A DNA stretch of 64,000 bases from Canicola haemoglobinophilus (GCF_002015075.1 NZ_MUXZ01000021.1:1-64000); one strand, 5' to 3'. Shown: positions 54,749 through 63,735, numbered from the stretch's first letter. The notes: generated by a model from the sequence alone, not told the origin. Translations and numbers: made by a program.

Positions 54749-55594
54749 TTATTTCTTACGATCTTTAATAAAACTCACAGGATAATGATCGGAAGTGATC
54801 TGTGAACGAACTTGGTTAAACATAATGCTTGCGCCAAGATTAAGTTGGGTTGCTTCTCCAGTTGCATTATGAATGACCGCATAATCTAAAATACTGCCTG
54901 AGCGATGAGTTGGCTCTGTCGGCGCAACAATTAAGGTATTATTATTGACCCTAGGTTCTGCACTTAATGCTGACTGTAAATTAGTTGGAGAACGGTTAAA
55001 ATCGCCGACAAGCATCCAGCTATATCTTCTTCTCGTTACATCTTGATTAAAGAAATCATAGACATTATTAATGAGGCTAATAGCATCACTCCCACCAGAA
55101 GATAAAGCATGTACGCTAAAAAACACATCATTACCAATACGAATGCCTATTGCTGGTCTAGCTTGGAGTACCGTAGTTGTTGGACTGATCACAAATACTT
55201 CTTCCGCTTGTACACGAGAAACTATCGCCAAATTTACTCGATTAGCACCTACATCTAAGCGAGAGTAATAAATATAAACGTTGTTCGGGCGTGTAGTCGT
55301 ACCTAAATTCCAGACATATTCATTTATTGGTATACCTACTCCCACGGGTTGAATAACTCTTTGCGTTTGCATTGCCGATAATGGTAAAGATCCAGCCTCT
55401 TGAACCATTAAAATATCGGCGGAATCACGGCCTGTAATTAACTGACGCACATTGATGTTCCATTTACTTTCACTTGATGCAGATGAACCTTGTAAATTCC
55501 AGGTAGCTACATTGTAGTTATTTAAAGCGGCGAAACTGTTCAAACTCAGCAAAGATAAACTGAGTATTAAAATTTGTTTAAATCTTTTTAACAT
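54749..55594 (-). CDS. cdtB: cytolethal distending toxin subunit B (DNase I-like)
   Basis: CdtB enters the host nucleus and damages DNA, blocking cells in G2. The 281 residues have a signal peptide (MLKRFKQILILSLSLLSL) and the DNase I/phosphatase fold with all catalytic pieces: NVATWNLQGSS, MVQEAGSLP, FFSVHALSSGG, WMLVGDFNRSP, GSILDYAVIH and SQITSDHYPVSF. Histidines and aspartates at the active site are intact, so the enzyme should be functional. Middle gene of cdtABC, with 8 and 9 bp spacers. Confidence 0.97.
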   Translation of the reverse strand: MLKRFKQILILSLSLLSLNSFAALNNYNVATWNLQGSSASSESKWNINVRQLITGRDSADILMVQEAGSLPLSAMQTQRVIQPVGVGIPINEYVWNLGTTTRPNNVYIYYSRLDVGANRVNLAIVSRVQAEEVFVISPTTTVLQARPAIGIRIGNDVFFSVHALSSGGSDAISLINNVYDFFNQDVTRRRYSWMLVGDFNRSPTNLQSALSAEPRVNNNTLIVAPTEPTHRSGSILDYAVIHNATGEATQLNLGASIMFNQVRSQITSDHYPVSFIKDRKK

Positions 55595-55602
55595 TTGAAT
55601 TC

Positions 55603-56394
55603 CTAGTTTTGTGGCGTTGCTTTTAAAATTGGTGGTGCAATATAAAAATTCTGGTCTTTTAGAGCACTAATTTGATCTGTACAGGGCGAAAGTGTAAGTG
55701 TGGAATAACCTGTATTACTCACGGGGTTATAGGTAACACATCGATTTGATGACACACTTTTAATAAATACAGAGCCAGTGTTAGAAGGCAATAACTCAAA
55801 ATCCTGAGCTAAATTTCTAGGATCACAATCCGCATGAATTAAGCCATTTTTATAAGCTTGCATGCAGCTGCCCAACTGCTGATTGATAAAACGGAAATGC
55901 TCACGAGAAAAACTCGGCTCTAATTTCCAGTTACGAATATTGCCAAAATCTTGCGACTCAAAAGAAGCATAAGCCCACAGCCAATTTCCTCTTGCTAATG
56001 CCCAAACCGTAATCACACGTCCATTTTGCCCCATAAGGCTCACATAATTTGATGCATCAGAAGGCTCTGGGCGTGGTGGTATCTGAGGTTGCGCATTTAA
56101 CAATAATGGTTTAGTTGAGAAGTTGGTAGTGAGCAATGAAGTGGATACATTTGCATCAAAATTCTGTGAAGATTTTTCGTTTTCTTCTATAAAATCCACT
56201 GCCGGTAATCCATCTTGTGCAATCGGAAACGCCACATCACTCGGCGGAGTAGGCTCATCTCCAATGTTTAAATCAGCTTGTTTATCTTGATTCAAATGAG
56301 ATAAATCAGCTCTTTGCAAACATTGATTTACAGTAGAACAACCTGTAACAGCGAACATAAAAGCGCACAAAATACTTAAGCGTTTTAGTTTCAT
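55603..56394 (-). CDS. cdtA: cytolethal distending toxin subunit A (lipoprotein)
   Basis: CdtA is the outer-membrane-anchored binding subunit. From ATG at 56394 (AAAGGAG upstream) the 263 residues begin with a lipoprotein signal (MKLKRLSILCAFMFAVTGC), then a linker and a ricin-B lectin domain (about residues 125-255) with GRVITVWALARGNWLWAYA and SNRCVTYNPVSN. The frame is open 11 codons upstream. First gene of cdtABC. The 190 bp before it, up to hisIE, hold a small GTGGC/GCCAC hairpin near 56478 but no gene. Confidence 0.93.
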   Translation of the reverse strand: MKLKRLSILCAFMFAVTGCSTVNQCLQRADLSHLNQDKQADLNIGDEPTPPSDVAFPIAQDGLPAVDFIEENEKSSQNFDANVSTSLLTTNFSTKPLLLNAQPQIPPRPEPSDASNYVSLMGQNGRVITVWALARGNWLWAYASFESQDFGNIRNWKLEPSFSREHFRFINQQLGSCMQAYKNGLIHADCDPRNLAQDFELLPSNTGSVFIKSVSSNRCVTYNPVSNTGYSTLTLSPCTDQISALKDQNFYIAPPILKATPQN

Positions 56395-56617
56395 AAAACT
56401 CCTTTCATCATATTTTAGACACAACAAATCAAGCGAAGAATTTAGCTTGATGATATTTTTAAGACATATAGTTAAGAAGTGGCAAAAGCCACAAAATGAT
56501 TTGTGAGATTGAATAAAAATCAGAGAGTGCTCCGATATTATTTTCCCTGAAGAAAGAGCCCATTAGGGCAACATGCTCTATTTTGTCATAATTGATAGAA
56601 TGAAAAAATCTGACCAG

Positions 56618-57235
56618 TTATTTTGATAAAGTATGACGTTCTTTGAGTTTGCCTATCACATCTGACCAAGATAAATCCGCATCTTGCAGTAAAACAGTAA
56701 GGTGGTAAGCCAAATCTGCCGCTTCGCAAATCGTTTCATTTCTGTCTTTAACGGTAGCAGCAAGTGCAGTTTCTACTCCCTCCTCACCAACTTTTTGTGC
56801 AATACGTTTTGTGCCTTTGGCATAAAGTTGGGCAGTATAAGAACTTTCAGGATCAGCATTTTTACGACTCGCAATTAATCGTTCTAATTTGCTGAAGAAA
56901 ATCCAATCAGGCTGTTCCTTATTTTCAAATTGATAAAAGCAGCTTTCGGCACCAGTGTGGCAAGTTTCTCCCTCTGGATTAACCAAAATCAATAAAGCAT
57001 CATTATCACAATCCAAGCTCATATCCACTACATGTAAAAAATTGCCCGAGGTTTCGCCCTTTGTCCATAAGCGATTTTTAGTGCGTGAAAAGAAAGTAAC
57101 TCGTTTTTCCGCCAAGGTTTTTGCCAAGGCATCTTCATTCATATAGCCCAGCATTAGCACTTCACAAGTGCTTGCATTTTGAATAATCACAGGAAGTAGA
57201 TTATCAACTTTTTGCCAATTAATTTGTGTTTTCAT
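56618..57235 (-). CDS. hisI: phosphoribosyl-AMP cyclohydrolase / phosphoribosyl-ATP pyrophosphatase
   Basis: This bifunctional HisIE carries out steps two and three of histidine synthesis. The 205 residues have the cyclohydrolase domain (residues about 1-110, with DCDNDALLILV and CHTGAESCFY supplying the zinc cysteines) and the pyrophosphatase domain (about 115-205, with KVGEEGVETALAA and EAADLAYHL). It is the last gene of the his operon, 23 bp after hisF. Confidence 0.96.
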   Translation of the reverse strand: MKTQINWQKVDNLLPVIIQNASTCEVLMLGYMNEDALAKTLAEKRVTFFSRTKNRLWTKGETSGNFLHVVDMSLDCDNDALLILVNPEGETCHTGAESCFYQFENKEQPDWIFFSKLERLIASRKNADPESSYTAQLYAKGTKRIAQKVGEEGVETALAATVKDRNETICEAADLAYHLTVLLQDADLSWSDVIGKLKERHTLSK

Positions 57236-57258
57236 GTAGTTTCTCTCTTAAATTTGTA

Positions 57259-58032
57259 TTATTTACGCACGTCTATCCCTGCTTGAACGAGATATTCTTT
57301 CAATTCACTAATTTCAATAATCCGCTTATGAAAAACACTCGCCGCTAAAGCACCATCTACATTCGTTTCAGCAAAGGCATCACGAAAATGTACCATTTCA
57401 CCGGCTCCACCCGAAGCAATCAGTGGCACTTGGCAGACTTCTCGCACCGCTTTGAGTTGAGTTAAATCATAGCCTTGGCGTACGCCGTCTTGGTTCATCA
57501 TGTTCAGCACAATTTCCCCAGCTCCACGCTTTTGTACTTCTTTGGCCCAATCTAAAAGTTGCCAATTCGTCTGGCGAGTACGACTTTCATCGCCAGTATA
57601 TTGATTAACCCAATATTTTCCCGTATCTGCCTCAAACCAGCTATCAATCCCTACCACAATGGCTTGCACACCAAAGCGTTCGGCAAGTCGATTAATTAAA
57701 TCAGGATCGGCAAGTGCGGGCGAATTTATCGAAATTTTATCGGCACCAAAAGCAAACAATTTTTCCGCATCTTCGACACTTTTAATTCCGCCTGCCACAC
57801 AAAAGGGAATATCAATAACTTGTGCCACACGTTCCACCCAACTTTTATCAATGGTTCTGCCATCAGAAGATGCGGTGATGTCATAAAACACCAACTCGTC
57901 CGCCCCTTCTTCAGCATAACGCTGAGCTAGCGGAACAATATCACCGATGATTTCGTGGTTGCGAAACTGTACTCCTTTAACCACTTGTCCATCACGCACG
58001 TCTAAACAAGGAATTATCCGTTTTGCCAACAT
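57259..58032 (-). CDS. hisF: imidazole glycerol phosphate synthase, cyclase subunit
   Basis: HisF uses ammonia from HisH to form the imidazole ring. The 257-residue TIM barrel keeps both catalytic aspartates (CLDVRDG near residue 11, VGIDSWF near residue 130) and two phosphate sites (VAGGIKSVED, ASGGAGEM). Its start lies 19 bp inside hisA, so the two are translationally coupled. Confidence 0.97.
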   Translation of the reverse strand: MLAKRIIPCLDVRDGQVVKGVQFRNHEIIGDIVPLAQRYAEEGADELVFYDITASSDGRTIDKSWVERVAQVIDIPFCVAGGIKSVEDAEKLFAFGADKISINSPALADPDLINRLAERFGVQAIVVGIDSWFEADTGKYWVNQYTGDESRTRQTNWQLLDWAKEVQKRGAGEIVLNMMNQDGVRQGYDLTQLKAVREVCQVPLIASGGAGEMVHFRDAFAETNVDGALAASVFHKRIIEISELKEYLVQAGIDVRK

Positions 58033-58760
58033 TCGATTGCCTCCGAAACTGTAAATTTACCTTCCAACAACGCTCGCCCCACAATCACACCTGCCACACC
58101 TGAACCTTTGAGAGCCTCAATATCCGCAAGGGATCCAATGCCCCCTGAAGACTGAAAATCTACCTGTGGAAACTGCTGACAAATCTCTTGATACAATGCC
58201 ACATTAGAACCCGCCAAAGTGCCATCACGAGAAATATCAGTACAAAGCACGTGTTGCAAGCCAAAAGTGCGGTAGTTTTCCACCAAGTTTTCCAAAGTAA
58301 GTGAACTGGTTTCCTGCCAGCCTTTAATTGCCACCAGCTTTTGTCCGTTTTCAATGCGAACATCTAAAGCAAGAACAAATTTCTCCGCCCCATATTTCTC
58401 AAACCAACCTTGCACCATGTGAGGATCAGTAACCGCCGTTGAACCAATTACCACACGGCTTGCTCCAACCGCCAATAAATCCGCGACATATTTTTCCGTG
58501 CGAATACCACCACCCACTTGAACTTGACTTTGGGTAGCTTGAATAATCTTGCCAATCAAGGCAGTTTGGCGTTTGCTTGGGTCTTTCGCTCCCGTTAAAT
58601 CTACCAAATGTAGCTGTTTTGCCCCTTGGTTGATGTAATGAGCAAACTGTTCAATGGGATTGTCGCTATAGGTGGTTTGCTTGGCATAATCGCCCTGATG
58701 TAACCGCACTATTTTGCCGTCAATTAAATCAAGTGCAGGGATAATTTGTGATGTTTTCAT
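58014..58760 (-). CDS. hisA: ProFAR isomerase HisA
   Basis: HisA catalyses the Amadori rearrangement of ProFAR to PRFAR. The 248-residue TIM barrel keeps the base and acid aspartates (ALDLIDGK near residue 9, CTDISRDGT near residue 130-175 region) and VQVGGGIRTE. The start codon shares its A with the stop of the preceding yhcG-like gene (TAATG), so translation is coupled to that inserted gene. Confidence 0.96.
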   Translation of the reverse strand: MKTSQIIPALDLIDGKIVRLHQGDYAKQTTYSDNPIEQFAHYINQGAKQLHLVDLTGAKDPSKRQTALIGKIIQATQSQVQVGGGIRTEKYVADLLAVGASRVVIGSTAVTDPHMVQGWFEKYGAEKFVLALDVRIENGQKLVAIKGWQETSSLTLENLVENYRTFGLQHVLCTDISRDGTLAGSNVALYQEICQQFPQVDFQSSGGIGSLADIEALKGSGVAGVIVGRALLEGKFTVSEAIECWQNG

Positions 58761-59779
58761 TATGTTTCCTGTTGTGTTTGTTTTAATTCAAAGCTATCAA
58801 TTTCTTTCTGTATTTCTGCAATTAAGGTTTGTTCCGAAGGCAAATAGAGCTGATATTGGCTAGCAAAAATCTGTTTTTGTTCTTCAGGAAGAGTGAATTT
58901 GACCATGGCATCATTTTTATCAGCACAAAGTAAAATACCAATCGTTGAGTTTTCATAGGGTAACTTTTCCATGCGATCAAAATAGTTCACATACATTTGT
59001 AATTGACCTAAATCTTGGTGCGTTAATTTGTGGGTTTTAATTTCAAACAATACAAAACATTGCAACAAGCGGTTATAAAATACCAAATCCACGAAAAATT
59101 CATCGCCTTCCAAATGCAAACGTTTCTGCCGAGCAACAAAAGAAAAACCATTTCCTAGCTCCAGCATAAATTCTTGTAAATGGGTAATAATCGCTTGCTC
59201 TAAATCTTTTTCGTAATAAGCACTTTCACGTTTTAACCCAAGAAATTCCAATACCATAGGATCTTTAATAATTTGTTTTGGATCCGTAGGAATAACTTCG
59301 TTTTTTGCTACAGCTAGCACAGTCTGTTTATCATTGCTAAGCAATAAGCGTTCATAAAGTTGCGTATTGATTTGGCGTTCTAACTGGCGAGAACTCCAGT
59401 TATTTTTTACTGTTTCAGCAATATAAAACTCACGTTTGTCTGCATCATCAATACGCAACATCATACGATATTGTGTCCAATTCAATTGCGATCGCAGTGC
59501 GTTCGCAATTGGAAATAATCGATAAAATTGACGGAATAGTTCTAATTGGCGGCGACCAAAAGCACTACCAAATTCAGGTTCAAGCTGGGCTGCAAGGGAC
59601 TTAATTAAATAAGTGCCATAATCCGCCCGCTCTTGCCCTTGTTGTTCTTCCTCAAAAATACGTTTGCCAATGTGCCAGTACATCAACACACGATGAAAAT
59701 CTACTGAACGAATGGCTTGTTCACGAGATTGGGCAATAACTTGTTTGATGTCTTGCAGAATAATGTTATCCGTTAGCAT
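58760..59779 (-). CDS. yhcG: DUF1016/YhcG-family PD-(D/E)XK nuclease
   Basis: From ATG at 59779 (GAGGAAAAC upstream) the protein has 339 residues; a GTG at 59818 would add 13. Residues about 10-150 are the DUF1016 N-terminal helical domain (SVDFHRVLMYWHIGKRIFEE, GSAFGRRQLELFRQFYRLFP), and 190-320 the PD-(D/E)XK nuclease with EGDEFFVDLVFYN and FVLFEIKTHKL. Family members occur in restriction or mobile-element contexts; the cellular role is not settled. It sits in the his operon between hisH and hisA, coupled to hisA by TAATG, and contains an ACAAGCGGT core at 59066-59074, suggesting import. Confidence 0.88.
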   Translation of the reverse strand: MLTDNIILQDIKQVIAQSREQAIRSVDFHRVLMYWHIGKRIFEEEQQGQERADYGTYLIKSLAAQLEPEFGSAFGRRQLELFRQFYRLFPIANALRSQLNWTQYRMMLRIDDADKREFYIAETVKNNWSSRQLERQINTQLYERLLLSNDKQTVLAVAKNEVIPTDPKQIIKDPMVLEFLGLKRESAYYEKDLEQAIITHLQEFMLELGNGFSFVARQKRLHLEGDEFFVDLVFYNRLLQCFVLFEIKTHKLTHQDLGQLQMYVNYFDRMEKLPYENSTIGILLCADKNDAMVKFTLPEEQKQIFASQYQLYLPSEQTLIAEIQKEIDSFELKQTQQET

Positions 59780-59921
59780 TTTGTTTTCCTCTTCCAAAAA
59801 TAAATTTCTGTGTTTCACCTAAACTGATTTTATTTACAGTTAATAACTGTAAATATACACATAAAAGATAAAAAGAAAAACATCATGTTCAAATTTCTCG
59901 ATCTAGATCACAAAATAAAAA

Positions 59922-60515
59922 TTAGATCAGCTCAACAAAATTCTTTAACAACTGTGCTCCCACCTTGCCCGATCTCTCAGGGTGAAACTGCACACCGTAG
60001 AAATTTTTGTGTTGAATAACTGCCGAGAACAGCACGCCATAATCACAAGTAGCAACGGTATGAGTATTAGGCAAAACCCCATAACTATGCACAAAATAAA
60101 AATGGCTATCTTGGGGAATATCGGCAAATAACGGATGATCCGCTTGATAATGCACCTTGTTCCAGCCCATATGAGGCAAAGGCAATTGGCAATCAGGGAG
60201 TTTATCGGTTTTACCCGACATCAGTTTTAACAAATCCACATCGCCTTCCTCGGAATATTCGGTCATTAACTGCATACCCAAACAAATGCCCAAAACAGGC
60301 TGAGTTAAGTTTTGAATGGTGTCAATCAAACCAAGCTCGGTTAAATTTTGCATAGCAGCTTTTGCCGTGCCAACGCCAGGTAAAATCAGCTTATCGGCTG
60401 CTTGGATTTGTTCGACATTATCGGTAATCTGTGCATGATAACCCAAACGGTCAAAGGCGAATTTGACCGAGGAAAGGTTGGCACAGCGGGTGTTGATGAT
60501 AGTTAGGTGTGTCAT
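59922..60515 (-). CDS. hisH: imidazole glycerol phosphate synthase, glutaminase subunit
   Basis: HisH is the glutamine amidotransferase that feeds ammonia to HisF. The 197 residues keep the nucleophile elbow LGICLGMQL, the oxyanion segment PGVGTAKAAM, and the histidine/glutamate pair in GVQFHPERSGK. The next gene in the pathway, hisA, follows only after the inserted yhcG-like gene. Confidence 0.96.
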   Translation of the reverse strand: MTHLTIINTRCANLSSVKFAFDRLGYHAQITDNVEQIQAADKLILPGVGTAKAAMQNLTELGLIDTIQNLTQPVLGICLGMQLMTEYSEEGDVDLLKLMSGKTDKLPDCQLPLPHMGWNKVHYQADHPLFADIPQDSHFYFVHSYGVLPNTHTVATCDYGVLFSAVIQHKNFYGVQFHPERSGKVGAQLLKNFVELI

Positions 60516-60517
60516 AT

Positions 60518-60900
60518 TTATCTTTTCTGCAATACAAGTTTATTTTCACTACGAGAAATTTCCTTGTAATTTCTTAGTGATGTTAAAACCCCCACTCCAC
60601 CAGCTGCTACAGCTATCGCAATCGCTGAATATGTTGCTGCACCACCCAAAATTCCAACTGCAACAGGTGCAGATGAGAGCATAGCCACTCCTGTAACTGG
60701 GGAGGTAAGTCCAGCACTACCAAAATTTGCTATAGCTGCATAGACAGCAATTCCTATGGCTCCTATTGCTATAGCCCAAGCAACATTTCCAGTGGCTCTT
60801 ATCCTGATCGTTTTTTTGCTAGATCGCCTTCTATTTCAATTCGCTCATCTCCACGTTTAATTGCTTCCCCTAATTCTTTCTCTGTTGAGACAATCGTCAT
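60518..60900 (-). pseudogene. small alanine/glycine-rich membrane protein, frameshifted at an A7 tract
   Basis: From ATG at 60900 the frame reads MTIVSTEKELGEAIKRGDER and on to AKK, then stops after seven A (60811-60817). With eight A it continues KTIRIRATGNVAWAIAIGAI, then two or three hydrophobic glycine/alanine segments and a basic tail ending LVLQKR, 127 residues in all. Function unknown; similar small proteins with an N-terminal soluble part and glycine-zipper membrane part are widespread as far as I recall. It lies between hisB and hisH, ending 2 bp before the hisH start. Confidence 0.72.
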
Positions 60901-60969
60901 ATACTTAAATCTCCCTAATAAATTTAGCACTCTTTTACTGATTGATAATTTACAGTAAAAATCTTAAAA

Positions 60970-62055
60970 CTACAAAATCCCCTTACTACTCGGCAATTCA
61001 TTCCCTTCCACCTTAATACACTGTCTTAACGTCCGTCCAAACACTTTAAACAGGCTTTCGATTTTGTGGTGGTCGTTGTCACCTTTGGTTTTTAGGTGCA
61101 AGGTTGCCATTAGAGTGTAGGCGATGGATTGGAAAAAATGCTCGGTCATTTCGGTGCTAAAATCGCCTACTTTATCCCGTTTGAATTTGGCTTTGAATTT
61201 AAAATACGGGCGCCCTGATAAATCCATGGTACATTCGGCTTTGCATTCGTCCATCGGTAGCACAAAGCCAAAGCGAGCAATGCCACGTTTGTCGCCAAGA
61301 GCTTGTTTTAACGCTGTACCTAGAGCAAGTGCGGTATCTTCTACAGTGTGATGTTCATCAATCCACAAATCGCCTTTACACTCAACATTCATTCTAAAAC
61401 CGCCGTGAGTGGCGATTTGATCAAGCATATGATCAAAAAAGCCCACGCCTGTGCTGATCTCATTTACGCCAGTTTCATCCAGCCATACTTGTACTTTGAT
61501 ATCCGTTTCTTTGGTGGTGCGTACCACTTCGGCATAGCGTGGTTCACGTGCTAAAAGAGCGGTCTGTTTTGGCAATAATTTTTCAACAATTAAATCCCAA
61601 TTTAATTTTTCAGGGTTATATTGCAACGCACGAATGCCCAAATTTTTGGCAAGTTCTACATCAGTCGCTCGGTCACCAATCACAAAACTTGTAGCAGGCT
61701 CAAACAGCTGTTTATCCAGATATTTTTGTAAGAGTTTGGTTTTAGGTTTACGGCAATCGCAGTTATCTTCTGGCTTGTGCGGGCAAATTAAAATCTCATC
61801 AAATAAAATGCCTTGCGAGCGAAAAATATCCAACATCATCTGATGAGGTTTATCAAAATCTTCTTGGGGAAATGATGCTGTACCCAAGCCGTCTTGATTA
61901 CTTACCATCACTAAGCGATAGTGATCTTTTAATTGAAGTAACGCAGGAATGACGTTCGTTTCAAATTTGAGTTTTTCTAGGCGATCAATTTGAAAATCGG
62001 TTTTGGGCTCGTCAATGAGCGTGCCGTCTCGGTCGATGAATAGGGTTGGTTGCAT
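60970..62055 (-). CDS. hisB: bifunctional histidinol-phosphatase / imidazoleglycerol-phosphate dehydratase
   Basis: HisB carries out steps six and eight of histidine synthesis. From ATG at 62055 (AGGAG upstream) it has 361 residues: an N-terminal HAD phosphatase (FIDRDGTLIDEP, zinc loop CPHKPEDNCDCRKPKT) and the dehydratase (from about residue 167) with GVGFFDHMLDQIATHGGFR and DEHHTVEDTALALG. The frame is open to 62079 but the family N terminus starts at MQPTLF. Confidence 0.96.
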   Translation of the reverse strand: MQPTLFIDRDGTLIDEPKTDFQIDRLEKLKFETNVIPALLQLKDHYRLVMVSNQDGLGTASFPQEDFDKPHQMMLDIFRSQGILFDEILICPHKPEDNCDCRKPKTKLLQKYLDKQLFEPATSFVIGDRATDVELAKNLGIRALQYNPEKLNWDLIVEKLLPKQTALLAREPRYAEVVRTTKETDIKVQVWLDETGVNEISTGVGFFDHMLDQIATHGGFRMNVECKGDLWIDEHHTVEDTALALGTALKQALGDKRGIARFGFVLPMDECKAECTMDLSGRPYFKFKAKFKRDKVGDFSTEMTEHFFQSIAYTLMATLHLKTKGDNDHHKIESLFKVFGRTLRQCIKVEGNELPSSKGIL

Positions 62056-62075
62056 GGTTTTCTCCTGTTGATACC

Positions 62076-62184
62076 GCATACGTGTCGTATGCAGTTAATT
62101 AACCTGAGCCACTCTGTGGCTCTTATTATTCTTATTAGCCACAGAGTGGCTAGGATTATCGAACCTAGTACGGCTCGTACTAGG
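62076..62184. repeat. cluster of four triplet-loop hairpins downstream of tnpA
   Basis: Four perfect palindromes each have a 3-nt loop: GCATACG-TGT-CGTATGC (62076-62092), GAGCCAC-TCT-GTGGCTC (62106-62122), TAGCCAC-AGA-GTGGCTA (62136-62152) and a 9-bp-stem one with arms CCTAGTACG and CGTACTAGG around GCT (62164-62184). The second and third are near-copies in opposite orientation. Such hairpins are the usual substrates of REP-associated or IS200/IS605 HUH transposases, and tnpA begins right beside them. Confidence 0.75.
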
Positions 62185-62637
62185 TCATAAGTTATTCTCA
62201 AAATATTCGTTTATATCCAAATGAGCATCTTGTAATAAATGTTTCATTTCATCCGTAAATTTTATATTTTGATGATGATCTTTCTGTTTTTTGATGTAAT
62301 TCATAATCTTCTCTTTTTCATGCTCACTATAACTTAAAGCACAATATCCTTTTGACCAAGCATAGAAATCAGGAAAAAGGTGAGATTGCTTTTCAAGCCA
62401 TTTATGACTTGCATTTTTCAGTTGTTTCACAAAATCAGATATCGCAATGCTCGGATGAACTTCTACCAATAAATGCAAATGATCTGGCATTCCATTAATG
62501 CGATACAGCCGACATTTTTGCTGCTGACAAAAGCTCCAAATATAATGATATAGCTCCTTTTCATTCTCTTGTTTAATTGCTGGTACACTCTGAAAAGTCC
62601 TAAAAACAATATGATAAAGCAACTTGGTATAACTCAT
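62185..62637 (-). CDS. HUH (Y1) transposase, IS200/REP-associated type
   Basis: The protein has 150 residues from ATG at 62637 (GGAGATAAA upstream). The metal-binding HUH motif is in MPDHLHLLVEV (residues about 48-58) and the likely nucleophilic tyrosine in KIMNYIKKQ near residue 120. Length and layout match TnpA of the Y1 family, whose single-strand transposition recognises small hairpins; such hairpins lie directly downstream. It sits between hisC and hisB with no accompanying tnpB. Whether it belongs to an IS or is a domesticated REP transposase is not decidable here. Confidence 0.85.
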   Translation of the reverse strand: MSYTKLLYHIVFRTFQSVPAIKQENEKELYHYIWSFCQQQKCRLYRINGMPDHLHLLVEVHPSIAISDFVKQLKNASHKWLEKQSHLFPDFYAWSKGYCALSYSEHEKEKIMNYIKKQKDHHQNIKFTDEMKHLLQDAHLDINEYFENNL

Positions 62638-62665
62638 TTTATCTCCATAATGATATAAAAAGTGA

Positions 62666-63724
62666 TTATGGCGACATTGTTTCAATTGCCTCAAACAATT
62701 TTTTGTTCTCTTCGGCGGTGCCAATGGTGATGCGAATGCAGTTTTCTAAGCCCAAGGCGGTATGCTGATTACGCAAGATAATGCCTTGTTCCCAAAGTGT
62801 TTGGAAAACTTTTTGTCCATCGTTGAATTTCACCAACAAATAGTTGCCGTGGCTTTCAAACACTTGCTCAACAAGCGGTAAGTTTTTAAGATTTTTTTGC
62901 AAATTTTCACACTCACTGACTATCATTTGGACTTGCTGTCGCATGGCAAAAATGCCTTGCGGTAACAATGCTTGAGCAGCAATATCTGCCACAGGTACAG
63001 GCAAGGGATAGGGAGCAATCACTTTTTGTAACACATTGATGAGTTCTTTATTGGCTAAGGTAAAACCGCAACGCAGCCCAGCCAAAGCAAAGGCTTTGGA
63101 TAAGGTGCGGATAATGGCTAAGTGCGGATAGTTTTTGAGTTCATTTACCATGGTTGCTTCAGGGCAAAATTCAATATAGGCTTCGTCCACTACCACAATG
63201 GCTTTGTTTTGAGTCATTTGCAAAAGTTGGATTAAATCTAACCGCTTGATGAGCGTACCTGTTGGATTGTTGGGGCTACACACAAATACCACTTTGACGC
63301 CTTCTAAATTTTGGGCAATTTGCTCTAAATCCAACTGAAAATCGGCTGTGAGGGGAACGGTTTTGCTAGCGATGCCACAAGTTTCGGCACTCACTGCGTA
63401 CATGCCGTAAGTGGGTGGACAATAAAGTATGCTGTCATTCAGCTCACAAAAGGCTCGAATAATGAGCTCAATACTTTCATCACCGCCGCGGCTCACTAGG
63501 ACATTGTAAGGCGATACCCCAGCATAAGTGGCATAACGCTCAATTACCGCTTGTGGCTGTGGTTCTGGATAACGGTTAAAAGTGCGGTTATTTAATTCAA
63601 AATTTGGTGAAATCGGGTATTCATTAGCATTAAGCCAAATATCGCCTTGCCCACCCAAACGGCGCGCCGATTGGTAAGGGGTGAGGGCTTGGATGTTTTG
63701 TCTGGCAAGTTGTGAAATTTGCAT
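62666..63724 (-). CDS. hisC: histidinol-phosphate aminotransferase
   Basis: HisC transaminates imidazole acetol phosphate with PLP. The 352 residues keep the PLP aspartate region (VVVDEAYIEF), the Schiff-base lysine in TLSKAFALAGLRCGF, and the N-terminal LTPYQSARRLGGQGD. It contains two ACAAGCGGT cores (62871-62879 and 63546-63554) besides a Haemophilus core near 63580, unusual for a housekeeping gene here. The Fic-like gene ends 11 bp upstream. Confidence 0.96.
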   Translation of the reverse strand: MQISQLARQNIQALTPYQSARRLGGQGDIWLNANEYPISPNFELNNRTFNRYPEPQPQAVIERYATYAGVSPYNVLVSRGGDESIELIIRAFCELNDSILYCPPTYGMYAVSAETCGIASKTVPLTADFQLDLEQIAQNLEGVKVVFVCSPNNPTGTLIKRLDLIQLLQMTQNKAIVVVDEAYIEFCPEATMVNELKNYPHLAIIRTLSKAFALAGLRCGFTLANKELINVLQKVIAPYPLPVPVADIAAQALLPQGIFAMRQQVQMIVSECENLQKNLKNLPLVEQVFESHGNYLLVKFNDGQKVFQTLWEQGIILRNQHTALGLENCIRITIGTAEENKKLFEAIETMSP

Positions 63725-63735
63725 GGTTTTCCTTG

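Noticed and set aside
59780..59921. Possible small gene between hisH and the yhcG-like gene
   Set aside because: The 142 bp are AT-rich with no credible start and frame; only the GTG alternative start of yhcG falls in it.
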